Part shown: positions 16,898 through 26,030 of the stretch, piece by piece | How the letters are laid out: every line of letters begins with the position of its first letter | Numbering within the stretch: position 1 is the first letter of the stretch | Origin: an uncultured bacterium | GTDB taxonomy: Bacteria > Planctomycetota > UBA1135 > GCA-002686595 | Assembly (NCBI GenBank): GCA_902826945.1 | Contig: CADEGS010000002.1 | Span: forward strand, 1 to 64,000 | DNA length: 64,000 bases | Direction: 5' to 3' | Program-made: the position numbers and the translations under genes | Notes under the pieces: model-generated | What the model was told of the DNA's origin: nothing | Databases searched by the model: none | What the model saw: the letters and a program-made list of their open reading frames with translations, nothing else

Positions 16898-18444
16898 CGG
16901 TAGCGGACCCGGCGCACGCGCCCGAGCGTGTGGCAGGTCGGGCAGGGGAAGGTGCCCTCGCCGGCCGTCTGGCCCTCGATCGCGCCGCCGCTGAAGATCA
17001 CCTCGCGCACGCCGCGCCCGCCGCACTCGCGGCAGTTCGCGAAGCGCACGCGCTCGAGCCGGAACACGTCGGAGGACTCGACCAGGTCGGCCAGCAGCCA
17101 CTGCGCGCGCGAGCTCGCGTCCCAGGCGCGCCAGAAGGCCTCGGGGTCCTCGCCCGTGCCCTTGCGCCCCTGGTTCTTGCGCAGCACCTCCTGGTTCTCG
17201 AGGTAGCGGCGGATGCGCGCCTCGAGCCGCTTGCGCGCGTCCTCCTGCGTTCCCTCCTGCGCTGCGGCGGCGGCGTCCGCCTCGGCCTGCGACTCGGGCG
17301 TCGCGAGCGCGCGCTCCTCGCCCAGGAGCCAGGTGCCCAGCCCGTAGGAGGCCTGCCGGAAGCGGCCGCCCGCGCGCTGGTCCCACAGCGCGCGCGCTTG
17401 CGCCGCGGTGAGCGCCGGCGCGATGCGCTGCAGGTCGCCCAGCGCCGCGGCGAAGAGCTCCTCCTCGAAGCGGTCCTCGGCCCAGTCGCGCGCGGCCTCG
17501 AAGCTCGCCGCGGCGCGCGCCGCGTCGCGCGCGAGCCGCTCCGACCAGCGGTGCACGCTCTCGACCACCGCCTCGCGCAGGTCGCGCTCCTGGCTGCGCT
17601 CGAGGCGCCTCCGCGCGCCGTTCCAGTCCTCGAGCAGGGCCGAGCCGGGGAAGCGCTGCGGGAAGGCGTCGAGCAGCGCCCAGGCGCGCTCGTACTGGCC
17701 GCGCGCGCGCCACAGGTCCGCCTCGGCGAGCACGTCCACCTGCTCCTGCACGGCCGCCCTGGCGCCGGCGCGCTCGAGGCCCTGCCCCACGCGCTCGGGC
17801 TGGAAGCCCGGCGCCAGCGCGCGCGCGATCTCCCAGTGCTCGACGGCGTGCGCGTAGTCGAGCATGCGCTCGCACTGCTCGGCCAGCTCCACGTGCGCGC
17901 GCGCGCCGGCCTCGCCGTCGCGCACGAGCTCGGGCGCCAGGCGGCCGGCCAGCTCCTGGTAGAGCTCCGCGCGCGTGTAGATCTCGAGCGCGCTGGCGCG
18001 CACCAGGCCGATCGCCGCCACGCGCTCGCGCGGGACCGGCACCGTGCCGTTCGCGCGCTTGAGCCAGAGCTCCTCGCCGTCGCGCTCGACGATGCGCCCG
18101 ACGAGCGCCGTGCCGTCGTGCAGCACGAGCCGGTCGGCGTCGATCAGGATCTCGTCCTCGCCCTCGTCGACGTACCCGAGCAGGAGCTTCAGCTCGCGCT
18201 CCTGCGCGGGGTCCAGCCAGCCCCAGCCGAGGTGCACGAGCCCGCCGCCCTCCAGGCGCCGCACGCGCAGCTCCTGCTCGTCGTGCGCCTCGATGCGTCC
18301 CCACACGGTGCGGCCGTCGCGCAGCTCGAGGAGCTGCACGCCTCGCGCGGAGTCCTCCGCCGCGGGAGCCGCGCTCGTCTGGGCGCGCGCGGCGGCCGCC
18401 GCCGCCGCCGCCAGGAGAACGAGAAGCGCCGCCAGGATCCTCAT
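16894..18444 (-). CDS. Secreted protein with C-terminal CxxCxGxG-type zinc site, in pseudopilin operon
   Basis: 516 residues, family not recognised. A signal peptide (Ala-rich, cleavage near ARA-QTS) precedes two short beta repeats beginning LLELRDGRTVWGRIEAHDEQELRVRR and LVLHDGTALVGRIVERDGEELWLKR, which look like tandem small barrels. A long helical region (about 150-450) resembles TPR/coiled helices. The C-terminus has two DnaJ-like cysteine motifs, CRECGGRG and CPTCHTLG, about 25 residues apart, so one zinc site is likely. Overlaps of four bases at both ends tie it to the GspI-like and parvulin genes. Function unknown; a periplasmic assembly factor is the best inference. Confidence 0.55.
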   Translation of the reverse strand: MRILAALLVLLAAAAAAAARAQTSAAPAAEDSARGVQLLELRDGRTVWGRIEAHDEQELRVRRLEGGGLVHLGWGWLDPAQERELKLLLGYVDEGEDEILIDADRLVLHDGTALVGRIVERDGEELWLKRANGTVPVPRERVAAIGLVRASALEIYTRAELYQELAGRLAPELVRDGEAGARAHVELAEQCERMLDYAHAVEHWEIARALAPGFQPERVGQGLERAGARAAVQEQVDVLAEADLWRARGQYERAWALLDAFPQRFPGSALLEDWNGARRRLERSQERDLREAVVESVHRWSERLARDAARAAASFEAARDWAEDRFEEELFAAALGDLQRIAPALTAAQARALWDQRAGGRFRQASYGLGTWLLGEERALATPESQAEADAAAAAQEGTQEDARKRLEARIRRYLENQEVLRKNQGRKGTGEDPEAFWRAWDASSRAQWLLADLVESSDVFRLERVRFANCRECGGRGVREVIFSGGAIEGQTAGEGTFPCPTCHTLGRVRRVRYR

Positions 18445-18941
18445 CGTCCGCTCCGCTCGCGCGGCTCGCCCGCGCCCTCGAGGAAGGTCCGTCGCATCCG
18501 CTCGCCGAAGGGCACCTCGCCCAGGAGCAGCGTCGTGAAGCGCCGCGAGCGGCGCGCGCCCGAGGCGCTCCAGGAGAGCTCCACGTCCACACGGTACTCC
18601 AGCGGCGCGCCCGGCGCGGCCTCGGACGCGGGCCGGGCGGTCGCCGAGTAGACCATCCCCGCCACGCCCGGCACGGGCCGCGCGCGCACCTCGCGCGGCG
18701 CGCCCGCGGCGCCCAGCGCCTCGCCGGGGAGGAGCGGGAAGAGCGTCTCCTCCAGGTCCGCCACGACCGCCTCGACCGCCTGCGCGGAGCGCGAGCGCAG
18801 GAGCGCCGTGCGCGCCAGCGAGGCGCCGACCGAGAGGAAGCCCAGCACGGCCGTGATGCCGACGAACAGGATGCCCATCGCGAGCACGACCTCGAGGATC
18901 GTGAAGCCCGCGCGCGGCCGCCCTCTCCCGCGCGCGCTCAT
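18441..18941 (-). CDS. Pseudopilin, GspI-like
   Basis: 166 residues. A short basic leader ends in the prepilin-peptidase site RAG|FTILEVVLAMGIL, with Glu at mature position +5 and a hydrophobic helix of about 20 residues that also serves as the fibre-core helix. The following LLRSRSAQAVEAVVADLE and the small globular tail fit minor pseudopilin GspI/PilV. It lies directly after the GspJ-like gene, as I and J usually pair at the tip of the type II pseudopilus. It needs a prepilin peptidase, which is not in this window. Confidence 0.75.
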   Translation of the reverse strand: MSARGRGRPRAGFTILEVVLAMGILFVGITAVLGFLSVGASLARTALLRSRSAQAVEAVVADLEETLFPLLPGEALGAAGAPREVRARPVPGVAGMVYSATARPASEAAPGAPLEYRVDVELSWSASGARRSRRFTTLLLGEVPFGERMRRTFLEGAGEPRERSGR

Positions 18942-20005
18942 CGCAGCCAGGCCTCGCGCGCGCCGGCCAGCGGGACCTCGAGCGCGAAGGCGCGCCCGTG
19001 GTGCACGAGCGTCCCCGCGGCGTGCGCGCGCTCGACGCTGCCGCGGCGCGCGCGGCGCACGCTGGCCTCGTCGCCGCCGCTCGCCACCAGCTCGATCCAC
19101 TCCTCGTCCACCAGGAGGAAGGTGCCCGGCGCGGGCCAGCGCGCCCTGTCGGTGATGCGCAGGAGCGTCTCGCCCGGCTCGAGCGCGGCGGAGAGCCGCG
19201 GCCGCCATGCGCGCTCGCGCGCGAGCTCGAGCTCGAGCTCCACGCGCGCGCGGCGCGGCAGGAGCGGCGCGTCCCGCGCGGCGAGCAGGCCGGGGGCCGG
19301 CTCGTTGAAGCCCGAGCGCTCGGGATCGGGCCGCCCGCGCGACCAGGCGTCCCAGCTGGCCGCGCTGGCGGAGAGCCCCCCGTCCAGGCGCCAGCCCTCC
19401 TCGAGCGCGGTCGTGGCCGTGGCGAAGCGGAAGGAGAGCCACAGCACGTCCTCCTCGCGCGTCTGCGCGAGCGCGGCCAGCGGGCGCACGTCCCCCGCGG
19501 CGCTCAGCGCGGAAAGGACCCCCGCCGCCGGATCGTCGAGCGCCACCTCGGCGCGCAGGAGCGCGGGCGGCGCCGGCGCGTCGGGCGCGGGGCCGAAGGC
19601 CCACAGGACGAGCGCGCGGTCGCCCGCGCGCGCCGCGCGCAGCAGCCGGTCGCGCGCGGCGAGCGCGTCCGCGTCGCTCGCGCGCGCCGTCTCGGCCGCG
19701 CTGCGCGCGCGCACGAGCAGGAGGCGCGGCAGCACCAGGCCCGGCAGGCCGTCGCCGTCGGCGTCGCGCGTCTCCCAGGCGCACACGAGGTCGCCCGCGG
19801 CACCGGGCTCGAGCGAGCGCAGGTCGCGTCCGAGGCGCTCGAGGAGCGCGCTCGCGCGCTCGGCCTGCTCGCGCCGCAGCTCCGTGTCGCTCCACAGCGT
19901 GAAGCACGTGTCCGCCAGCCGCACCAGCGCCACCATCAGGATCGAGAAGAGGCCCAGCGCGAGCAGGACCTCGACCAGCGTGAAGCCCGCGCGCGCGCGG
20001 CTCAT
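18938..20005 (-). CDS. Pseudopilin, GspJ-like, with an added 'RG..H..G' beta module
   Basis: 355 residues from ATG 20005. Leader RAG|FTLVEVLLALGLFSILM has Glu+5, followed by a helix with the GspJ-type pattern (SDTELRREQAERASALLERLGRDL). GspJ proteins are usually about 200 residues. The extra C-terminal part includes a compact module at about 277-330 (LLRITDRARWPAPGTFLLVDEEWIEL ... RARRGSVERAHAAGTLV) that recurs in the neighbouring GspK-like protein. Four-base overlaps with both neighbours put it in one transcript. Likely part of the tip complex of the fibre. Confidence 0.75.
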   Translation of the reverse strand: MSRARAGFTLVEVLLALGLFSILMVALVRLADTCFTLWSDTELRREQAERASALLERLGRDLRSLEPGAAGDLVCAWETRDADGDGLPGLVLPRLLLVRARSAAETARASDADALAARDRLLRAARAGDRALVLWAFGPAPDAPAPPALLRAEVALDDPAAGVLSALSAAGDVRPLAALAQTREEDVLWLSFRFATATTALEEGWRLDGGLSASAASWDAWSRGRPDPERSGFNEPAPGLLAARDAPLLPRRARVELELELARERAWRPRLSAALEPGETLLRITDRARWPAPGTFLLVDEEWIELVASGGDEASVRRARRGSVERAHAAGTLVHHGRAFALEVPLAGAREAWLR

Positions 20006-23000
20006 CGCTCGACCCTCGCGAGCAGGACGCTCGGCGCGAACCACTCGGCGCCGAGGAGGTGCAGGCGCGGCGTGGTCTTCCAGGCGTGCGACAGGCCCGC
20101 GCGCGGGTCGAACGCGCCCCGCGCGTGGCGCGCGAACACGCGCCAGGTGACGCCGTCGGCCTGGAAGCCGAGCGGCGCGGCGCGGCGCGCGCCGCCGTCG
20201 CCGGCGTCCGGCGCGCCCGCGGAGGACGAGCCGGAGAGCTCCTCCAGGCCGCTCGCGGCGCGCGGCGGGGCGTCCCAGGGGACCTCCGCGCGCGAGCGCT
20301 GCAGGATCCCGAGCTCGGGCCCGCCCCCCGCGGGCTCTTCGACCTCCCAGAAGGCCTGGCGCCAGAAGGCCGCCGGCTGCGCGAGCGAGAGCTCGAGCGA
20401 GGCCAGCTCGGGCGCGTCGGCGCGCTCCGCCCAGCGGTCGGGGTAGCGGAAGGGGAACAGGATCACGGGCACGCCGTCCTGGTGCGCGGCGGGCTCGGTG
20501 CCGAAGCGCCCGCGGAAGAGCCCGGGGCCGCGCCCGTCGCAGCGGCCGGGCTCGAGCGAGGCGCGCGGCATCGCCAGCGCGTCGCCGATCCGGTGGGTGT
20601 AGTGCACGAGCTCGTCCTCGATGCGCACCAGCCCCGACTCGGGGAACCCGCTCGCGTCGGCGAGCGGCACGAGCGCGCTCTCGGGCTCCAGCGCGCCCGC
20701 CAGGCGCGCGACGCGCAGCCCCGGGAGCGGCGTCACCGGCTCGCCCGCCGCGTGCGCCGTCGCCTCGCTGCCGAGCAGGCCGCGGCCGCCGCGCGCGAGC
20801 GCGAGCCGCCCGCCGCCGTCCGCGCGCGCGCACACGATCTCCTGGCCGACGCGCGCCAGGAAGGCGTCGCCCGGGAGCAGCGCCGGCACCGCGCCCGCCA
20901 GCAGGCGCTCGCCCTGCGGCACGAGCAGCCGGTCGGGGTGCACCGTCAGCGCGGCCGTCTCGCCGCGCGCGAGGGGCTGCGCCAGCTCGAGCTGCGCGCC
21001 GCCGTCCTGGATCTGCAGGCGCGGCCGCCCGAAGACGACCTCGTCCGCGAGCGCGTCGGGCACGCCCGAGCCGGCCTGCGCGCTGCCGCCGAGCGCGACG
21101 GTCGCCGCCGCGCGCGGCAGCTCGCCCGCGGGGAAGAGCGTCACGCGCGCCGTGCGCCGGCTGTCCGCGCCGGGCGCCGGCCCCTGCGAGGCGCCGCCGG
21201 GCACGATCGGGACGCCCGGCGGCCCTTGCAGCGCGACGTAGGTGACCGAGACGTCGAAGCCGTCCTCGGTCGCGAGCGTCGAGGGCGCCAGCGGCTCGGT
21301 GCCGAGCGGCACCGCGCGCGAGGGCCGCCAGTGGTGCAGGACGGTGTCGAACGGCCGGTAGGCGTGCTGCACGACGCCGGGGAAGCCCGGCAGCTCCGGG
21401 TCCGCGTCGAACAGCGTGACCGCGTCGAGGCGGCCCGGCCAGCCGCCCTTCTCGCTCTCCGGCGCGACGACCTTCCACACCGGCAGGACGAGCGCGCCGG
21501 CCGGCTGCGCGTGGGAGTGCGTGCCGAGCACGCCGCGGAAGCGCAGCGCGGAGGCGAGCGCGCGCGTCAGCGGCAGGTCGTCGTCCTCGGGCGTCCCGAG
21601 CGCCGGCTGCCACAGGGGCGGCCCGTCGGCGGACGGCGCGCGCGCCGCGCGCGCGGGCGGCGCGGGCGCGGCCGGGTCGGCGCTGGCCTCGGCGCGCGCC
21701 TCGTCCTGCGGGAAGACGACCGGCCCGCCGGGGTCGGTGAACACGACGCGCAGGACGGGCGACTGGGCGTGCGCCTCGGCGCGCACGCGCAGGAGCGTCG
21801 CCGGGTCGTCGCGCACGAGCTCGCCGCCGACGATCTCGTCGTAGCGCACCCACTCGGTGAGGGCCGCGTCGGCGCCCAGGCGCGTGACCTGCGCGAAGTC
21901 GCTCGCGCCGCCCGAGTCGTAGAAGCCGACGCCGCCGCCCTGCACGCCCGCGGCGAGCGAGATCGGCACGATCAGCGTCTGCAGCTCCAGGCGCTCGTCG
22001 GCGTCGAGCTGGCTGCCGTCCACCGACACGCCGCCCGCGCCGTCGTTCCAGTCCACGATCCAGGCGCAGCGCCCGACGATCGGCGAGCCTGCCAGGTTGG
22101 CGAGCTCGGGCACCTGATCGCCGCGCCGGTCGATGTGCAGCGTGTCTCCCTGGCGGCGCGAGTAGTGCACGACCTCGAGGAAGCTCAGCCGGTCGCCCTC
22201 GCTCGTCGTCTGGTCCTCGGGGCCGTAGAAGCCGAGCAGCGCCGCGTAGCCGCCGCGCTCGGAGAAGGCCGCCAGGACGCGCGCCTTGTCCGCGCCCGGG
22301 TCGGCGACGTCGAGCACGAGCGCGGTCACGCGGCTGTTCGCGCCCTTCATGCCCCAGCCGACGTTCGTCGGCTGCGCGTCGCCGATCTGCAGGAAGATCG
22401 GCTCGGGCGGGCTCGGCAGCACGCCGCGCACGCGCGCCACGCCGAACGGGCCGAGCGCGCTCGCCAGCCGCCCGGAGGCCGCCGGGACGCGCTCCGCGAC
22501 CGCCAGGCTGTAGCCGTACAGGGCCACCGCCTCGCCGGCGGCGTGCGTGCCGCCCTTCTCGATCTCGCCCAGGTTCGTCGCCGGGTCGTGGCCGAACACG
22601 ACCTCGCGCGCCAGCCGCCCGCCGAAGCCGGAGAGCTCGCCGGTCTCGTGCGGGACGGCGCGGAAGGTCACGGCGTCCTGGACCACGGCCTCGACCAGCT
22701 CGTGCCCGATCGCGAGCACGCAGCGCTCGGGGAAGCCCTCGGTCGAGCGCACGAGGATGCGCTCGTCCTCCAGGCGCAGCGGCGCGGCGAGCCGCGTCAG
22801 GCCCGTGCCCTCCTCCACCGCGCGTCCGTCCACGAGCAGCGTGACCTGGTCGGGGCGGTCGCCGCGCACGTCGCAGGCGACGTGCACCCACGTGTCGGCC
22901 GGCAGGCCGGGCGAGGCCGGGCCGGCGGCCAGCGGGAGGCGCGCCTCGGTGCGCTCCTCGAAGCGCGTGGCGGGGTGGTCGGGCGCCGGGCCGAGCACGC

Positions 23001-25017
23001 GCAAGACGAGCGCGCCGTCCTCGACGCCGAGCGACACGCGGTCGGAGTCGGAGAACGCGCCGGCGACGTCGAGCAGCAGCGCGCCGCTCGCCAGCGTGCG
23101 CAGGCGGAACCAGCCCTCGAGCGCGAAGGGCGCGAGCAGGCCGTCGTCGTCGAGCCACGCGACCGGCGCCGCGCCCGCCGCCAGGCGCAGCGGCGAGTCG
23201 TCCAGCGCGCGGCCCTCGGGGTCGGGGTCGTCGTCGAAGTGCAGCACGCGCCCCGCGCGCTCGAAGGCCGGCGTGTCGCGCTCGTCGGCGCGCGCCGGCG
23301 CGAGCTGCACCCAGCCCTCCTCGCCCGCGTCGGGGAAGCACGGCGGCCCGGGCGTCGCGGCGTCGCGCGCGCTCGCGCCGGCCTCGCTCGCGCGCCCGCC
23401 CCAGTGCGCGCGCGCCTCGCTGGGCCGACCGAAGCGCTGGCGCGCGTCGGCGCGCAGCGTGTTGCGCGGACCGCTGGTCCAGCCGCCCTGCGCGCCGTCC
23501 AGGCGCGCGGCGGCGTCGAGCTCGCTCTGGCGCGTCCAGGCGCCGAGCAGGTCGCGCTGCGGCACCACCAGCGCGACGTCCTCGCGCTCGCGCGCGCAGA
23601 CCAGCGCTCCGCTCGGCGCGTTGACGGCCGCGCGCAGCTCAAGCGCGTACACGTCGCGCGAGGCGAAGGCGAAGGGCATGGTCGAGAAGGAGAGCGCGGC
23701 GTCGTTCGCGTTGAGGCCGTTGCGGTAGAGCGCCTCCGCGTCGGCGCGCTCGAGGAAGGACGGCGCGTCCGGAGCGCCCGGCGCCGCTTCCTCCTCGCCC
23801 TCGACGGAGAACGACAGGCCCGCGGCGGGCAGCACGACGCGCCGCAGGAAGTCCTCGAAGCCGGCCAGCGGGCGCGCCTCGACCACGCGCCGCGCCAGCT
23901 CGCGCGCCTCGCCGGCGGTGATCCAGCTCGGCGCGCCCACGAGCTGCAGGTTCTCGAAGAGCGCCGCGAGCACCTCGTCGGACGCCGTGTTCAGGTTGAC
24001 CGGCACGCGCGCCAGCGGCGCCACGACGGCGTCCAGCGGCCCGAAGGCGAGGCGCGGCGGCGCGACGAGCTCGACGAAGCCGACGCCCGCGCTGCGCACC
24101 ATCGAGAGCTCGACCCCCGCCGGCCCCTCGATGCGCACGGTCGTGCCGGCGTTGAACCAGCGCGCGTCGTCGAGCTGCAGCCGGCAGCGCTCCTCGCCCG
24201 CGCCCGACGAGAGCACGCGCGCGCCGCGCTGCCAGCGCGCGCCGGCCTGCGCGGCCGCGTGCACGCTGGTCGTGCGCGCCAGGCGCGCCAGCGCGTCGGC
24301 GCCGTCCGCCCCCGCCGCCGCGAGCTCGGCCGCGACGCGGTCCAGGCCGTCGAACGCGCGCAGCCCCTCGGGGCCGAGGCGCCAGCGCGCCAGCGCCCAG
24401 GCCGCCTCGCCGAGGAGCAGCGCGCCGGGGACGTGCTCCGCGGCGGCCGGCCCGCAGGCCGCGAGGTCGGCGGCGACGCCGCGCGCGACGCCCTCGAGCG
24501 CGTCCGGCGCGCGCGCGGACCAGCGCACGAGCTCGCCCTCGAGCCAGCCCAGGCCCGCGGGCGCGAGGCCCGCGCTCGAGGCGACGGGCAGCCGCTCGTC
24601 GTCCGGCCCGACCGCCTCGGACAGCCGCGCCAGGGCGCCGAGCAGGCTCGCGAAGAGCTGCGGCGGCGCGCTGGCGGGGTCGATGCGCCCGGAGAGGTCG
24701 GTCGCGCTCGCGCCCCACATGACGCCGAAGGGGTCGGCGTGGTCGAGGACGGCCGGGTCGAGGCTCCCGAGCGCGAGCTCGTCCGGCCCGTCGCTCGCGG
24801 GCGTGGGGTCGAGCGCCGCGTGCGACGCGCCGAGCAGCGCGCGCGCGTGGCGCGCGGCCGCGTCGAGGGCGAGGCGCGCCTGCGCCTCCTCGGCCAGCCG
24901 CGCGGAGGCCTCGTCGGCCTCGCCCAGGCTGGCGAGGAACGGCGCCGAGAGCGCCAGCAGCGCCGCCAGGACGATCAGCACGGCGACCAGGGCGAAGCCG
25001 TCCTGCGCGCGCGTCAT
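20002..25017 (-). CDS. Giant GspK-like pseudopilin with LamG domain and repeated beta modules
   Basis: 1,671 residues, against roughly 300 for ordinary GspK. The N-terminal helix DGFALVAVLIVLAALLALSAPFL lacks Glu+5, as GspK/PilX-type proteins do. A GspK helix-hairpin-helix region lies at about 339-400 (PVNLNTASDEVLAALFENL ... ARPLAGFEDFL). A concanavalin/LamG-like domain sits near 590-735 (FALEGWFRLRT ... WVHVACDVRGD...VTLLVDGRAV). A short beta module with the pattern d-x-x-x-F-P-x-x-G-x-x-x-I-x-x-E-l-V ... RG ... A-H-x-x-G-x-x-V is seen about five times (near 142-198, 283-335, 750-825, 1362-1435 and 1442-1525). The size rules out a simple tip protein; it probably displays a long adhesive or glycan-binding arm. 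GC-rich codon use is uniform, so I see no fusion scar. Confidence 0.75.
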   Translation of the reverse strand: MTRAQDGFALVAVLIVLAALLALSAPFLASLGEADEASARLAEEAQARLALDAAARHARALLGASHAALDPTPASDGPDELALGSLDPAVLDHADPFGVMWGASATDLSGRIDPASAPPQLFASLLGALARLSEAVGPDDERLPVASSAGLAPAGLGWLEGELVRWSARAPDALEGVARGVAADLAACGPAAAEHVPGALLLGEAAWALARWRLGPEGLRAFDGLDRVAAELAAAGADGADALARLARTTSVHAAAQAGARWQRGARVLSSGAGEERCRLQLDDARWFNAGTTVRIEGPAGVELSMVRSAGVGFVELVAPPRLAFGPLDAVVAPLARVPVNLNTASDEVLAALFENLQLVGAPSWITAGEARELARRVVEARPLAGFEDFLRRVVLPAAGLSFSVEGEEEAAPGAPDAPSFLERADAEALYRNGLNANDAALSFSTMPFAFASRDVYALELRAAVNAPSGALVCAREREDVALVVPQRDLLGAWTRQSELDAAARLDGAQGGWTSGPRNTLRADARQRFGRPSEARAHWGGRASEAGASARDAATPGPPCFPDAGEEGWVQLAPARADERDTPAFERAGRVLHFDDDPDPEGRALDDSPLRLAAGAAPVAWLDDDGLLAPFALEGWFRLRTLASGALLLDVAGAFSDSDRVSLGVEDGALVLRVLGPAPDHPATRFEERTEARLPLAAGPASPGLPADTWVHVACDVRGDRPDQVTLLVDGRAVEEGTGLTRLAAPLRLEDERILVRSTEGFPERCVLAIGHELVEAVVQDAVTFRAVPHETGELSGFGGRLAREVVFGHDPATNLGEIEKGGTHAAGEAVALYGYSLAVAERVPAASGRLASALGPFGVARVRGVLPSPPEPIFLQIGDAQPTNVGWGMKGANSRVTALVLDVADPGADKARVLAAFSERGGYAALLGFYGPEDQTTSEGDRLSFLEVVHYSRRQGDTLHIDRRGDQVPELANLAGSPIVGRCAWIVDWNDGAGGVSVDGSQLDADERLELQTLIVPISLAAGVQGGGVGFYDSGGASDFAQVTRLGADAALTEWVRYDEIVGGELVRDDPATLLRVRAEAHAQSPVLRVVFTDPGGPVVFPQDEARAEASADPAAPAPPARAARAPSADGPPLWQPALGTPEDDDLPLTRALASALRFRGVLGTHSHAQPAGALVLPVWKVVAPESEKGGWPGRLDAVTLFDADPELPGFPGVVQHAYRPFDTVLHHWRPSRAVPLGTEPLAPSTLATEDGFDVSVTYVALQGPPGVPIVPGGASQGPAPGADSRRTARVTLFPAGELPRAAATVALGGSAQAGSGVPDALADEVVFGRPRLQIQDGGAQLELAQPLARGETAALTVHPDRLLVPQGERLLAGAVPALLPGDAFLARVGQEIVCARADGGGRLALARGGRGLLGSEATAHAAGEPVTPLPGLRVARLAGALEPESALVPLADASGFPESGLVRIEDELVHYTHRIGDALAMPRASLEPGRCDGRGPGLFRGRFGTEPAAHQDGVPVILFPFRYPDRWAERADAPELASLELSLAQPAAFWRQAFWEVEEPAGGGPELGILQRSRAEVPWDAPPRAASGLEELSGSSSAGAPDAGDGGARRAAPLGFQADGVTWRVFARHARGAFDPRAGLSHAWKTTPRLHLLGAEWFAPSVLLARVER

Positions 25018-26030
25018 CCGCGCACCTCCGCCCCGCTCTCGAGCACCAGCGTGCGCGCCGCGCCGCGCTCGGAGACGAGCGCGATCGAGACCGCGCGCGG
25101 GTGCGCGGCCGGGTCCAGCCGGCCCTGGCCGTCGAGCTCGAGCACGGCCGGCGTGTCGGGCCCGAAGCGCACGCCGCGCGCGAGCGTCAGGGGCTCGCCC
25201 GCCGCGCGCACCGCGACCGTCAGCGCGTCGAGCGCGCCGCGGAACGGGAGCGCGGGGTCGCTGAGCACGAGCGGCCCCTCCAGCGCCGCGACGCGGCCCT
25301 CCTCGCTGGTCGCCGCGACGACGACGCCGTCGGCAGCGAGCGTCGCGCGCCGCCCGTCGAAGGCGAAGCGCACGCGCGTCCAGCGGCCCGCCGGCGCCGC
25401 GCCCGGCCCCGAGCGCAGCGCGAGCAGCCCGCCGCCCGAGCCCTCGACGCGGCCGCCCGCGCGCTCCTCGGGCGCGAGCGCGACCTCCCCCGCGAGCTCG
25501 CCCGCGGGGCCGACCTCCAGCGCGATCGCGCCGCCGAGCGCGAGCGCGCGCCCGCCGCCCCCGCCCTCCGGCCGCAGGGCGAGGTCGATCGAGAAGCCCT
25601 CGCTCGGGTCGAAGGCCGGGTCGTCGTCGACCGCGACGCCCGCGCTCGAGCCGCGCGTGCCGTCGAAGGCGATCGCGCGCCCGAGCCAGCCGTCCACCCA
25701 GCGCACGCCGCGCGTCGCTCCCTCCAGCCCGAAGGCGCCGCGCAGGTCGCCCTCGCAGTGCCAGGTGCCGACCAGGTGCAGCGACTCGACCCACAGGCGC
25801 GAGCGCGCCGCGTCGATGCGCACGCGCGCGCCGGCGCGCTCCTGGCGCGCGGCGCCCGCGGCGGCGCGCAGCACGGCGCGCAGCGCGGCCTCCGAGCGCG
25901 CCGGCCCCGGGTCGATCGCCGCCAGCGCGCCCAGGCCCGTGCCCAGCACGGCGGCCAGGATCCCGAGCACGAGCAGGAGCTCGAGCAGGGTCAGCCCCGC
26001 GCGGGCGCGCTGCAGGGCGGCGCGCCTCAT
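25014..26030 (-). CDS. Pseudopilin, GspH-like, fused to a LamG/concanavalin-like domain
   Basis: 338 residues from ATG 26030. Leader RAG|LTLLELLLVLGILAAVLG has Glu+5 and a GspH-like region to about residue 85. From about 85 to 300 the sequence is a lectin-like jelly roll: WVDGWLGRAIAFDG, DPAFDPSEGFSIDLALRPE, RWTRVRFAFDGRRATLAADGVVV and GALDALTVAVRA follow the strand order of LamG domains. Known GspH proteins are about 160-190 residues, so the domain is an addition. It overlaps both neighbours by four bases. A carbohydrate- or surface-binding role for the fibre is an inference from the fold. Confidence 0.72.
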   Translation of the reverse strand: MRRAALQRARAGLTLLELLLVLGILAAVLGTGLGALAAIDPGPARSEAALRAVLRAAAGAARQERAGARVRIDAARSRLWVESLHLVGTWHCEGDLRGAFGLEGATRGVRWVDGWLGRAIAFDGTRGSSAGVAVDDDPAFDPSEGFSIDLALRPEGGGGGRALALGGAIALEVGPAGELAGEVALAPEERAGGRVEGSGGGLLALRSGPGAAPAGRWTRVRFAFDGRRATLAADGVVVAATSEEGRVAALEGPLVLSDPALPFRGALDALTVAVRAAGEPLTLARGVRFGPDTPAVLELDGQGRLDPAAHPRAVSIALVSERGAARTLVLESGAEVRG

